Origin: an uncultured Verrucomicrobiales bacterium
GTDB lineage: Bacteria > Verrucomicrobiota > Verrucomicrobiia > Verrucomicrobiales > Akkermansiaceae
Reading direction: 5' to 3'
NCBI GenBank assembly: GCA_938008215.1
Contig: CALLLS010000021.1
Span: forward strand, 47,455-111,454
DNA length: 64,000 nucleotides
In this document: piece by piece, positions 49,039 to 57,212 of the stretch
How positions within the stretch are numbered: the stretch's first letter is position 1
Layout of the letters: each line of letters opens with the position of its first letter
Program-made: the position numbers and the translations under genes
Notes under the pieces: generated by a model
The model's input: only the letters and a program-made list of their open reading frames with translations
The model's database searches: none
What the model was told of the DNA's origin: nothing

Positions 49039-50382
49039 TCATATCGTATTGAGGTGAACACTAAAAGCATTCCATGATTCTTTGAATGCGGAGGCGAAGT
49101 CTTGGGGGCGTGATTGGAGCCATTCTGTGACCACTTCTTGGGGAAACCATATACCGCACTCAACTTCGCTACATGGGTATTTAACGCTTCCTTGGTGGGC
49201 AGAGATATAAAGCCCGATATGTTCCCTCCCATTCGCTTCTGTGGGGGGAAGTTTCTTGATAAACTTCAGTGGTGCATCATTAATACCGAGCTCTTCTTTT
49301 AGTTCTCGCGCAGCAGCAGCGTCGTAGGTTTCTCCAGAGTCCAGGTGGCCAGATGCGCTTGCGTTCCAAAGACCAGGGTTGGTGTCTTTTAGAAGGCTTC
49401 TCTTCTGTAGGAATACTTCATTCTTCTTATTAAAGACGAGGATATGCACGGCTCTATGGATGAGACTTTTTTCATGAACAGTGGCGCGCTTTTCTTGCCC
49501 TGTTACTTCGTCATTTTCATTTACAACGTCAAAGAGTTCATCAGGATCTTGCGCTTGATCTTTCAAAGGGTGGTTATCATAGAGGCGCGTTATCTCCACC
49601 CATGTAGATAGCGATAATTCTTCTGCACGACAGGTTTCTTGGATGCCTAATTTTTTACAGGCCTCACTCCACTCAATATGCTCAGGCATCGCTTTCCGAA
49701 GCATTTTTCTTCTTTGGGCAAAACCACGGCGAATGAGTTCATCGAAGAGTTTATGGTCGTATGGTTTCCATGCCGTTAGGGTAGGCTGGACAACCATGAC
49801 GGTGGAGTCTATTAAGGGGCGTGGATAGAAGGCTTCTGGCGGAACGGTTTTAAGGGGCTTAGAATCCCACTCTGCCTGCATTCTGAGGGAGAGGATGCCA
49901 TATGCTTTCGTGCGCGGCTGAGCGACTATACGGTCAATAAATTCCTTCTGTAGCATGACTACAGCTCGTGTGACGAGGCTGGGGCGAGAGAGGAAGTTGG
50001 CGAGGATAGCTCCACCCGATGAATAGGGGAGGTTTCCGAGAAGTTTGACGGGACCTGAAGGAAATAAAGATCTTACATCAAACCTGACGGCATCTTGATG
50101 ATATACGGTGACGTGATCTACCGCTGCAAATACAGTCGTCAATCTATCCGCAAGGCGGGCATCAAATTCGATAAGAATTACTCTCTTAGCAATGGGGACA
50201 AGAAATTCTGTAAGGGCTCCAGTTCCTGGACCAACTTCGATTACGGTGTCATCTGGTCGAATTTCTAATTGATCTACGATCCATTGCGCAACGTTCTGAT
50301 CACAGAGGAAATTTTGTCCTAGCTTCTTAGAGGGCGTGACTTCGTAAGCGTCTAAGGCTTCACGGACTTCAGATTGATTCAT
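49039..50382 (-). CDS. rsmA: RsmA 16S rRNA dimethyladenosine transferase fused to a NUDIX hydrolase
   Basis: The N-terminal 270 residues are RsmA/KsgA, which dimethylates A1518 and A1519 of 16S rRNA: KKLGQNFLCD, the SAM motif VIEVGPGTGALT and the catalytic NLPYSSGG. From about residue 285 a complete NUDIX domain follows, with the box GHLDSGETYDAAAARELKEELGI (G-x5-E-x7-REUxEExGU) intact. It resembles the IPP-isomerase-like/YfcD NUDIX type. The fusion has no separating stop; the two enzymes may simply be linked, or the NUDIX part might act on a nucleotide related to ribosome maturation. Confidence 0.93.
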   Translation of the reverse strand: MNQSEVREALDAYEVTPSKKLGQNFLCDQNVAQWIVDQLEIRPDDTVIEVGPGTGALTEFLVPIAKRVILIEFDARLADRLTTVFAAVDHVTVYHQDAVRFDVRSLFPSGPVKLLGNLPYSSGGAILANFLSRPSLVTRAVVMLQKEFIDRIVAQPRTKAYGILSLRMQAEWDSKPLKTVPPEAFYPRPLIDSTVMVVQPTLTAWKPYDHKLFDELIRRGFAQRRKMLRKAMPEHIEWSEACKKLGIQETCRAEELSLSTWVEITRLYDNHPLKDQAQDPDELFDVVNENDEVTGQEKRATVHEKSLIHRAVHILVFNKKNEVFLQKRSLLKDTNPGLWNASASGHLDSGETYDAAAARELKEELGINDAPLKFIKKLPPTEANGREHIGLYISAHQGSVKYPCSEVECGIWFPQEVVTEWLQSRPQDFASAFKESWNAFSVHLNTI

Positions 50383-50434
50383 AGTATAAGGTAATGAAAG
50401 GGGGAGTTAATAATCTAGAGATGCTGTTATCGAC

Positions 50435-50944
50435 TCACTCACCATCTATATCTTCTTCAGGAACAGGATCATGAACCAATTCTTTTATGAGTGTTCCTTT
50501 TTCATCCCAGTGTTGCTCAAGACCATAGAGGGTGCCCATTATATAGTCTTTTTTTGACTTCGGCCGTCCGTTCTCATGCCATTCTTGCTGAATGCCACTA
50601 CACACGCCTTTTGTGAAATAGAAGGAAGATTTCATAAAGCCATTGGAGTGCCAGTTGTAAGATAAGCCATGTCTTATGCCATCTTTATAGGAGTGACGTC
50701 CTGTGAGGATAGAGTTAGGAATGTCTGAGGCTTCTAGCAACTTGTTAGCTATTTTTTGCTCTTCTATCACAATGCCTGTAAAGGGGGTGCTACCAAGATA
50801 TAGAATATTCTCTTTGATGGAAAAGGCTGGATGAGTGATAGTGATTTCTAATGGACCATCTGGATCCCAAGCGTGTCCTGGGTGACTAAACACTAGAGAT
50901 GCCTGAAAGAGTATGATGATGGGAGTTATCCAGTAACGTTTCAT
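50435..50944 (-). CDS. Secreted MORN-repeat protein
   Basis: A 169-residue protein with a signal peptide (MKRYWITPIIILFQASLVFS). The C-terminal half has MORN/YwqK-type repeats: YKDGIRHGLSYNWHSNGFMK, EWHENGRPKSKKDYIMGTLYG and HWDEKGTLIKELV. Such proteins are usually called MORN-repeat or YwqK-like; roles differ. It overlaps the upstream gene (50941) by 4 bases, so the two are cotranscribed. Confidence 0.75.
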   Translation of the reverse strand: MKRYWITPIIILFQASLVFSHPGHAWDPDGPLEITITHPAFSIKENILYLGSTPFTGIVIEEQKIANKLLEASDIPNSILTGRHSYKDGIRHGLSYNWHSNGFMKSSFYFTKGVCSGIQQEWHENGRPKSKKDYIMGTLYGLEQHWDEKGTLIKELVHDPVPEEDIDGE

Positions 50945-51615
50945 CTCGTAGGAAGGGGCTTATGAATTAAACTGTTATACTTCTCCATCTGGTTTTTTAG
51001 CGTCTGTGCTGACATGAGAGAGCTAGGCTTAGTGGTGTATATTCCCGCCTCCATGAGAGCAGTAGAGACCCATTGGTTACACATTCTCGGCAAGTAATAA
51101 CGATACGGAGATTTGATAAAGTATCCATATCCCCACTTTGCCTCGCGTAGCGTGACGGGGCTTTCAGCAGAATCTTCAGCATAAGAAAAACTATGGTTTA
51201 AAAAGTTTGAGAGGCGTGCGCCATAAGAGGCAGGCACGGTTGCCCTAATTACATCATTTTTAGGAAAAGTAGGGACGACTTCCGTATTAAAGGCGACGAC
51301 CTGAACAATACTTTCACTTGGCCAAAAAAGGGCGTTAGGGACGTCCTCCAGTCCCCAGCGGTGAGTATAGGCGATCAAGTCCCCCCAGCCCAAGCATGCA
51401 TACTTATATGTAAAAATGGACGCAGGCAGATGGCAGCTGTATTCCTTCAGCCACTTAGTCTCTACTACTACATCGCTATGTAGTGAACCTGCGATCAGCC
51501 AAATGGAGGCTCGGTCATCACTAGGCGCCTGTTTAAGGGTGACCTGAGGGTAAGGGAATTTCACACAAGCACTAAGAACTAGAGTTGTAATGAGAATAAG
51601 AACAAGCCTCGCCAT
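50941..51615 (-). CDS. DUF2459-family lipoprotein
   Basis: A 224-residue lipoprotein (ITTLVLSAC lipobox). The rest resembles DUF2459: GSLHSDVVV near the start, then CLGWGDLIAYTHRWG, and CNQWVSTALMEAG near the C-terminus. The conserved His, Asp and Cys could mark a papain-like or NlpC-like hydrolase, but the family has no known function. It shares a 4-base ATGA overlap with the MORN gene, and rsmA follows in the same direction. Confidence 0.72.
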   Translation of the reverse strand: MARLVLILITTLVLSACVKFPYPQVTLKQAPSDDRASIWLIAGSLHSDVVVETKWLKEYSCHLPASIFTYKYACLGWGDLIAYTHRWGLEDVPNALFWPSESIVQVVAFNTEVVPTFPKNDVIRATVPASYGARLSNFLNHSFSYAEDSAESPVTLREAKWGYGYFIKSPYRYYLPRMCNQWVSTALMEAGIYTTKPSSLMSAQTLKNQMEKYNSLIHKPLPTR

Positions 51616-51651
51616 GAGGGGGTGATGTGCTAAAAAAAGAGCTTTGCAAAT

Positions 51652-51680
51652 AAAAAAGAGCGACTCATGCGAGCCGCTCT
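51652..51680 (-). terminator. Intrinsic terminator of the channel-like gene
   Basis: On the minus strand, GAGCG-G-CTC-GCAT-GAG-T-CGCTC (51679-51658) with one mismatch is followed by TTTTTT (complement of 51652-51657). It lies 28 bases after the stop of the 51708 gene. Confidence 0.85.
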
Positions 51681-51707
51681 TTAATTAAATTTTAAAGAGG
51701 TTAAGAA

Positions 51708-52907
51708 TTAACCTTTCTTGTCGAGGTAACGAGCAACGAAGTCTTTTCCACCAAGTCCAAGAGCAATGGCACCACCGATACCACCTGCAAATCCAAGAGC
51801 AAGCACGATAGCTTTAAACGGAAGTCCTGTAAGGTCTGGAGCGAGTCCAGAACGGTTAAGAGCTACTACTGCTACGAAGAAGATAATAAGACCTTGAACT
51901 ACTTTAGCAAGAGTGAGGTTTTTACCTTTAAGTTGGTCAAAAGCAAATTTTGCTCCCACGTATCCTGCTCCGAAGATGAGAACTGCAAGAAGCACATTGA
52001 AGAATCCACCAAGGATAGATTCAGACGCTTTACTCAGAAGCTCAATATCAAGAGCGTTAATCGCGGTGCTGATAAGGAGAACCATGATGGAAACAAATAC
52101 AACTGTTCCAGCAAGACCAGAGATAGAGTTCTTTCCTGATGCTGGGATAGTGAGACCCATTTTTCCTGGGAAGTTGTCTACACCTGTAGCAGCAAGAAGG
52201 TTAGAAACAAGCTTTTGCGCGATTCCACCGATAAGAACACCTGCAGCGATAAGAACACCAGCGATGAGGATTTTAGGAACAGATCCGAGGATTTGATCAC
52301 TGATTCCAGCAATTGGCTCAGAGATCTCAGGCATGTTAAGTGAACGAAGAGCTACTGGAGCGAAGAGAAGGATGATGAAACAGTAAATTGCTGTTCCAAG
52401 CGAACCTGAAATAGGTGTCGTGCCTTCTTCAGAACCGATGCGCTCGTCTACACGAGCAGCATTAAGAACATTCTCAACAAGACCTTTTACGATCTTAGCA
52501 AGAACAGTTCCAAGGTAAAGAACGATACCAGCCATAAGAAGGTTAGGGATAGCGCTTAAAAATTGCTTGAAGAGATCATTAAGTGGTTCAACAACTTGCT
52601 TAAGCCCTGCGAAGTCAAGAGCGAAGATGATGACGAAAAGAAGGAGAACTCCGTAAATGAGGGAAGAAAGCATCTTTTCTGTAGAACCTGAATTTGATCC
52701 CATTAAACGACCGAGTTTCTCATCGATTCCTGTTTTGCTGATTCCTTTTCCGCAAACTTTAGATACTGTTTTAGCAATCCATTTTCCGATAAGGAAGATA
52801 AGAATAGCAACTATATATGTGGCGACTGGACCTACAGCTTCAGATACGCCTTTAATAGACTGCATGATAGCTGCTGGGTTTAATGCGTTTTCAGCGAGTA
52901 TGTTCAT
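51708..52907 (-). CDS. Membrane protein with repeated conserved TM helices, channel-like (PF05552-like)
   Basis: A 399-residue integral membrane protein with at least four repeats of a paired helix plus amphipathic segment: e.g. PNLLMAGIVLYLGTVLAKIVKGLVENVLNA and PKILIAGVLIAAGVLIGGIAQKLVSNLLAATG. The pattern matches the TM-helix repeat family (PF05552) annotated as mechanosensitive ion channel proteins, but the soluble MscS beta domain is absent. It probably forms a channel-like or membrane-stress protein. It has its own strong terminator and a clear ATG. Confidence 0.75.
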   Translation of the reverse strand: MNILAENALNPAAIMQSIKGVSEAVGPVATYIVAILIFLIGKWIAKTVSKVCGKGISKTGIDEKLGRLMGSNSGSTEKMLSSLIYGVLLLFVIIFALDFAGLKQVVEPLNDLFKQFLSAIPNLLMAGIVLYLGTVLAKIVKGLVENVLNAARVDERIGSEEGTTPISGSLGTAIYCFIILLFAPVALRSLNMPEISEPIAGISDQILGSVPKILIAGVLIAAGVLIGGIAQKLVSNLLAATGVDNFPGKMGLTIPASGKNSISGLAGTVVFVSIMVLLISTAINALDIELLSKASESILGGFFNVLLAVLIFGAGYVGAKFAFDQLKGKNLTLAKVVQGLIIFFVAVVALNRSGLAPDLTGLPFKAIVLALGFAGGIGGAIALGLGGKDFVARYLDKKG

Positions 52908-52991
52908 ATTATTGGATGATTTATTTTGTTTGTGTGAGAGTTAACTTTTCTCTGTTGTTATGACTAGGGATATTGGAGCAAATGTCACACC

Positions 52992-53693
52992 TTATTTTTT
53001 GTTAATTAGTTTTTTTTTCTTTCTGGGTAATCTGATCATTTTTTTTGCGATAAACCAGCCCATTATAAGCCCTCCTAAGTGGCACGCATGACCAATTTGG
53101 AAAATAGGACTTAGAGCGGACTTTTCCATAGTTATACCGATTTGGGAAAAAAGCGGAATATGAAGAGAGGGAGCGGTGATCATGAAAAATGTGGTGGTGA
53201 TGAGAATGCCATAAAAAAGATTTTTACCACTTACAAATAGAGGCCAGAAAATTGTATCAGGTGCTATCGTGCACAAGGCTGCAAATAAGCTTAAAACTCC
53301 TCCAGATATTCCAATTAAGGGAATGGTGTCAGCTCTAAGAAATGGATCTAGTATAATATGAAAAATAGCCGAAGATAATATACCTAAACCAAGAATTTGT
53401 AGGCATTTAAATGAACCTAGGATGAGAGAAAGCCTGCTAGATAAATAAAAAAGGCTAAAGGCGTTAATGATTAGGTGACTAAGTTGGAACGGATGATGGA
53501 AAAAGCTGTAAGTAAGGATAGTCCAAGCTTTACCTTTTAGAAGAGCACCTCTCGTGACTCCTATAGTGTTATAGAACTCCTGTGTAGCGTATTCTGGAGA
53601 AATAATAAAGAAGGCTTGGATAGTAACTAATAGACCAACAAGGATGAATATCCACGCTTTCAACTCCACTCTAGGAAATGAAGGCTTCATCAT
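52992..53693 (-). CDS. Rhomboid-family intramembrane serine protease
   Basis: A 233-residue membrane protein with about six helices. The catalytic Ser130 lies in GISGG and His205 in HLGG (CHLGGLIMG), the two residues of the rhomboid dyad. The N-terminal HHPFQLSHLIINAF block matches the rhomboid WR/HxxxxHxxxN motif region. It is 15 bases upstream of nuoC on the same strand. Its substrate is unknown. A pseudoprotease is unlikely because both catalytic residues are present. Confidence 0.83.
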   Translation of the reverse strand: MMKPSFPRVELKAWIFILVGLLVTIQAFFIISPEYATQEFYNTIGVTRGALLKGKAWTILTYSFFHHPFQLSHLIINAFSLFYLSSRLSLILGSFKCLQILGLGILSSAIFHIILDPFLRADTIPLIGISGGVLSLFAALCTIAPDTIFWPLFVSGKNLFYGILITTTFFMITAPSLHIPLFSQIGITMEKSALSPIFQIGHACHLGGLIMGWFIAKKMIRLPRKKKKLINKK

Positions 53694-53708
53694 AGTTTGA
53701 AAGGTGGT

Positions 53709-54254
53709 TTAGCCTTTTGCTCTCGGCTCTTTGGAGTCTGAAGATGTGACAAACGGTCCGCCTTCAAGCGGCGCTACACCAGTAAACGCTACATCAGGGA
53801 GTTCTGTTTCTGTGCCAGCGAGAGGGAAGTCCTTCCTAAGAGGGAAGCTTGGATAGCCTTCCCACATGAGAATGCGGCGTAAATCTGGGTGACCTTGAAA
53901 GGTGATTCCCATCATATCATAAATCTCTCTTTCGTGCCAATCAGCGGTTGCCCAAATGTCTGTTGCGGTGGGCACAGGTTGGTCTTCCTCTACTTTTACT
54001 CTTATTCGCAGGTGTTTTTCATCGAGGATGGTTGCAAGCTCATAAACCATTTCAAACCTGGGATCTGCATCTTCTCCATGATCTAAACTAGAGGCATCTA
54101 TGAGGAAGTCATAGTTAAGCTTATCTGAGGCATATTTGAGAGCCTCGTGTAATTTATCAAGTGGTAATATAACAGTCGCTTCATCTCTGAATTCGATGAC
54201 TTCTATCCCATTGTATTTTTGCTTGAGAGCATTTGCGTCCTTTAATCCACTCAT
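53709..54254 (-). CDS. nuoC: NADH-quinone oxidoreductase subunit C
   Basis: NuoC is a peripheral-arm subunit of complex I. The 181-residue protein has the typical LRIRVKVEEDQPVPTATDIW, WHEREIYDMMGITFQGHPDLRRILMW and PLRKDFPL segments. Only nuoB precedes it; nuoA, nuoD and the rest are not in this window. Fused NuoCD is ruled out because the protein ends before any NuoD sequence. It is 21 bases downstream of nuoB and followed by a rhomboid gene, so this cluster is not a standard nuo operon. Confidence 0.93.
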   Translation of the reverse strand: MSGLKDANALKQKYNGIEVIEFRDEATVILPLDKLHEALKYASDKLNYDFLIDASSLDHGEDADPRFEMVYELATILDEKHLRIRVKVEEDQPVPTATDIWATADWHEREIYDMMGITFQGHPDLRRILMWEGYPSFPLRKDFPLAGTETELPDVAFTGVAPLEGGPFVTSSDSKEPRAKG

Positions 54255-54275
54255 AGTATTTCGATTATCGTATGG

Positions 54276-54815
54276 TTAGGCTACAGGCTCTTGTTTTTGC
54301 TCCGTAAAAGAGGATTCTGTATCAATCTTATCTTGAAGCTTTAAGAGCCCTTCAATGAGTGCTTCAGGGCGTGGAGGGCATCCAGAGATATAAACATCTA
54401 CAGGAATGATCGTATCGATGCCCTGTAAGACGGCATAGCTCCGATACATTCCTCCAGAGGAAGCACAAGCACCCATTGCGATGCACCACTTAGGCTCTGG
54501 CATTTGATCCCATATGCGCTTTACTGCTAGAGCCATTTTATAGGTAACAGTTCCAGCGACGATCATTACATCACTTTGGCGGGGCGAAAAGCGCATCACC
54601 TCGGCTCCAAAGCGGGAAATATCAAAGCGCGCAGAAGCGGTCGCCATGAGCTCGATCGCGCAACAGGCTAAACCCATCGGCATCGGCCAGAGAGAATTCT
54701 TTCTCATCCAGTTAATAGAGGCGTCTAAACGGGTGACGACGATATTACCCTCGATTTTTGAATCATAGGCAACATCAGCGAGCTGGGTTTCAGAATCTAA
54801 GGAATTGATACTCAC
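54276..54815 (-). CDS. nuoB: NADH-quinone oxidoreductase subunit B
   Basis: NuoB carries the terminal Fe-S cluster N2 that hands electrons to quinone. Its four ligands are visible: Cys51 and Cys52 (LACCAIEL), Cys117 (GACASSGG) and Cys146 (SGCPPRPE). The 179-residue length is normal. nuoA is not upstream; the preceding gene (54871) is a cytochrome b562-like protein. It is upstream of nuoC with a 21-base gap, implying a transcript with only these two complex I subunits. Confidence 0.95.
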   Translation of the reverse strand: MSINSLDSETQLADVAYDSKIEGNIVVTRLDASINWMRKNSLWPMPMGLACCAIELMATASARFDISRFGAEVMRFSPRQSDVMIVAGTVTYKMALAVKRIWDQMPEPKWCIAMGACASSGGMYRSYAVLQGIDTIIPVDVYISGCPPRPEALIEGLLKLQDKIDTESSFTEQKQEPVA

Positions 54816-54870
54816 AAGGATAATTTAAATAGTATTAGCTTCTCCACAAGGCGGAATTACAGGAACTCTC

Positions 54871-55302
54871 TTATTCTTCTTCGATATATTGGGTATGCCC
54901 CTCTTTTTTAATGGATTTAAGCTCACTAAGCACGTCATCTACGAGGCCTTCATCTTCCGAGTAAAGCGCGAGCTCTAAATCACAAAGCTTAGCATAATTT
55001 TTAGCGAGAAGTTTTTTATATTCTGCGAGCAGTTCAGCTTTTTCAGTTCCATCTTCCATTTTCTCTACCATGGATGGAACTAGAGGGAAGCATTTGAGAA
55101 GTTCTTCTTGCGCCTTCAGGACTGCCCCTGCTTTACCACTCCAATCCGTATCGTCAAATTTACGAAGGCTTTTAATATGTGAGCTAAGCTCATCCATATG
55201 TATAGCGAGCTGAGTCTCATCTTTGTGATGTTCATCTGCTAAGCAGTTAAAGCTAAGGAGAAGTGTAAAAAGGCAGATAAGGAGTTGTTTCATATTCTTC
55301 AT
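54871..55302 (-). CDS. Cytochrome b562-like periplasmic protein
   Basis: The ATG at 55302 gives a signal peptide (MKNMKQLLICLFTLLLSFNCLA). The mature part is a four-helix bundle whose first helix HMDELSSHIKSLRKFDD resembles the start of cytochrome b562, where a Met ligates heme. A His is near the end (GHTQYIEEE), in the place of the b562 His ligand. Two Cys are present (LKCF and LCDLEL). The match is a pattern match only; the heme cannot be shown from sequence. The location before nuoB supports an electron-transfer role. Confidence 0.55.
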   Translation of the reverse strand: MKNMKQLLICLFTLLLSFNCLADEHHKDETQLAIHMDELSSHIKSLRKFDDTDWSGKAGAVLKAQEELLKCFPLVPSMVEKMEDGTEKAELLAEYKKLLAKNYAKLCDLELALYSEDEGLVDDVLSELKSIKKEGHTQYIEEE

Positions 55303-55383
55303 ATATGAATAGTTAAGTATATTTTCCATTCAGAACTTCAAACAAAAATTATCAAGGTTTTTCAAACAATACGACATTTTTAT

Positions 55384-55417
55384 AAGCGGAGGATTAATCG
55401 CATCCTCCCTACCGCTT
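55384..55417. other. Stem-loop in the 55303-55521 intergenic region
   Basis: AAGCGG and AGGAT (55384-55394) pair with ATCCT (55402-55406) and CCGCTT (55412-55417), with a 7-base loop and a 5-base bulge. No U-tract follows on either strand. It could be a regulatory RNA structure in the cytochrome b562-like leader. Confidence 0.4.
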
Positions 55418-55445
55418 AGCCCTATAATACAAGTAAATTGGGTGG

Positions 55446-55466
55446 GGCGGTTTTGACAAAGCCGCC
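55446..55466. terminator. GC-rich stem-loop after the RimB-RimK gene
   Basis: GGCGGTTTT pairs with AAAGCCGCC (55446-55454 with 55458-55466; one T-G) around GAC, a 9-bp stem with a 3-base loop. It follows the stop of the 55522 gene by 56 bases. No run of T follows, so termination is uncertain. Confidence 0.45.
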
Positions 55467-55521
55467 GTTTCTAAGGGAGGCTTTACCCTGATAAGTTTTT
55501 TATCGTGTAGTGTGGAGGTTT

Positions 55522-56895
55522 TTACTTAACCCACTTCAGTTTTTTCTCGATGGCTGCAATCATCACTCCTGCAATGTCTTTGCCTGTTGCGGCTTCTACT
55601 CCTTCAAGACCAGGGGAGGAATTCACTTCTAGAAGAAGCGGCCCTCTTTTAGACCTGATGATATCTACGCCTGCCACGTCTAAGTTAAAGATTTTTGCAG
55701 CCTTTACTGCTATTTGGCGTTCTTCAGGGGAGGGTGTTATTTTTTTAGCTGAGCCACCACGGTGCAGGTTGGCGCGGAACTCTCCAGGTGCGGCGGAGCG
55801 CTCAATCCCTGAGACCACTCGTCCATTTACTACAAAGAGACGTAAATCTTTCCCTTGTGCTTCTTTAATGAATTCTTGAACGAGGAAATTAGCTCTTAAA
55901 GATTTAAAGGCGCCGATAACTGACTCAGAGGCTTTATCTGTCTCCGCGAGAACTACGCCTTTTCCTTGCGTGCCTTCCAGAAGCTTAACAATGAGTGGTG
56001 CTCCTCCAACCATCTCAATCAACTCTTCAGTCTCTTGAGGAGAGTCCGCAAATCCAGTGGTTGGAATATCGATCCCGCCTTTAAAGAGTTTTTGCAGGGA
56101 AAATAGTTTATCGCGGGATTGTGTAATGGAGCTAGCGGTGTTGAGAGTAAAGACATCGAGGCTTTCAAACTGCCTGATTAAGGCGCAGCCATAGAATGTC
56201 ATAGCTGGTTTGATCCTAGGGATGATGGCATCTAAATGGTTTAGATTACGCCCGCCCCTGTAATTTACGGCGGGGCTTCCAGCATCCAGTTTCATGAAGC
56301 ATTGCTTTAGATCAAAGAACTCTATTTCATGACCACGTTGTTCCCCGGCTTCGACCAAGCGTTGGTTACTGTAAAGGGATGGATTGCTTGCTAGTAATCC
56401 TATTTTTAATCCATTCTCGCTTTTCTCTTCTTTTACATAGAATTGCTTAATCTCATCTCTTGTGTATTCACGGAGGCAAAACTTTTCTGAGGGATCAACC
56501 ATAGCTTTCCCTGAAATCGCTTCACGCCCTAAAAGCATTCTATACCCCATCGAGTCACGGTTTGTTAAGGTAAGCTCCACTTCCCATGAGTGATCTCCTA
56601 ATCCTAATGCCACTTTCACGACATATCTTTTCTCAGAAGTGCCGTTTGAACTTTTTACATCGCGCCTATCGTGAACAGGCATTTCGCAACGGAGAGCTGT
56701 TTTTCTATCATTTTGGATGGGAGAGAGATCAAAGCTCACCCAAGGTTGCCTGTCTTTCTTAAAAGCTTGTATATTATAAGCGTGAATGGAAGAGGTTTTA
56801 GCACCAGAGTCGACGCGTGCTTTGATGGCAGGAACTCCGAGCGAAGGAAAGGAGCACCATTCTTCGCTTCCAATAATAAGTTTATCAGTATTCAT
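55522..56895 (-). CDS. RimB-type retropepsin domain fused to RimK-type ATP-grasp ligase
   Basis: The first 150 residues form a retropepsin-like domain (RimB, PF05618): RVDSGAKTSSIHAYN holds the catalytic Asp29 in DSGA, and MLLGREAI is the flap/core. From about residue 160 an ATP-grasp RimK domain follows: SITQSRDKL, PLIVKLLEGTQGKGVV, VQEFIKEAQGKDLRLFVV and LLEVNSSPGLEGVE. RimK adds glutamates to ribosomal protein S6 in E. coli, and RimB cuts the tail in Pseudomonas. Here both activities are on one 457-residue chain. The target (S6 or another protein) is not visible. Confidence 0.9.
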   Translation of the reverse strand: MNTDKLIIGSEEWCSFPSLGVPAIKARVDSGAKTSSIHAYNIQAFKKDRQPWVSFDLSPIQNDRKTALRCEMPVHDRRDVKSSNGTSEKRYVVKVALGLGDHSWEVELTLTNRDSMGYRMLLGREAISGKAMVDPSEKFCLREYTRDEIKQFYVKEEKSENGLKIGLLASNPSLYSNQRLVEAGEQRGHEIEFFDLKQCFMKLDAGSPAVNYRGGRNLNHLDAIIPRIKPAMTFYGCALIRQFESLDVFTLNTASSITQSRDKLFSLQKLFKGGIDIPTTGFADSPQETEELIEMVGGAPLIVKLLEGTQGKGVVLAETDKASESVIGAFKSLRANFLVQEFIKEAQGKDLRLFVVNGRVVSGIERSAAPGEFRANLHRGGSAKKITPSPEERQIAVKAAKIFNLDVAGVDIIRSKRGPLLLEVNSSPGLEGVEAATGKDIAGVMIAAIEKKLKWVK

Positions 56896-57029
56896 TTAAA
56901 TTGATTTATCCTCATGGTTGTCACTCTAGATAACTATTACGTCAACTTAATCCGTTCGCACGTTACACTTTTAGCAGGGAAGTATGATTCTGCCTGAAAA
57001 CGATAGGAGCTCACCAGTATTTGGTGTAT

Positions 57030-57212
57030 CTAATCTTCTTTTAAATGCACAGGCTTATAGCCACCAATAGACATGTAATAAAAAATGATAAGGAGAAAAG
57101 CAATTGCCATAATAGCGGGTAAAACGGTCGTTACCTTGAGCGACCTCTTACGCGTTCTAGCTAGTATTCCTTCCCCTTTAGTAGCGTATTCATCCAGAAG
57201 CTTTCTACTGGC
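57030..57212 (-). pseudogene. C-terminal fragment of an MFS-type transporter, no start codon
   Basis: A 60-codon minus-strand frame after a TGA at 57215, ending TAG at 57030. It has no ATG, GTG or TTG near its beginning. The sequence LLDEYATKGEGILARTRKRS, a membrane helix (AIMAIAFLLIIFYYMSI) and the ending GGYKPVHL resemble the C-terminus of MFS sugar or metabolite transporters. The first part overlaps the 3' end of the MBOAT gene in another frame. An alternative is a very small membrane protein starting at MAIAFLL. The rest of 56896-57160 has no recognisable content. Confidence 0.4.
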
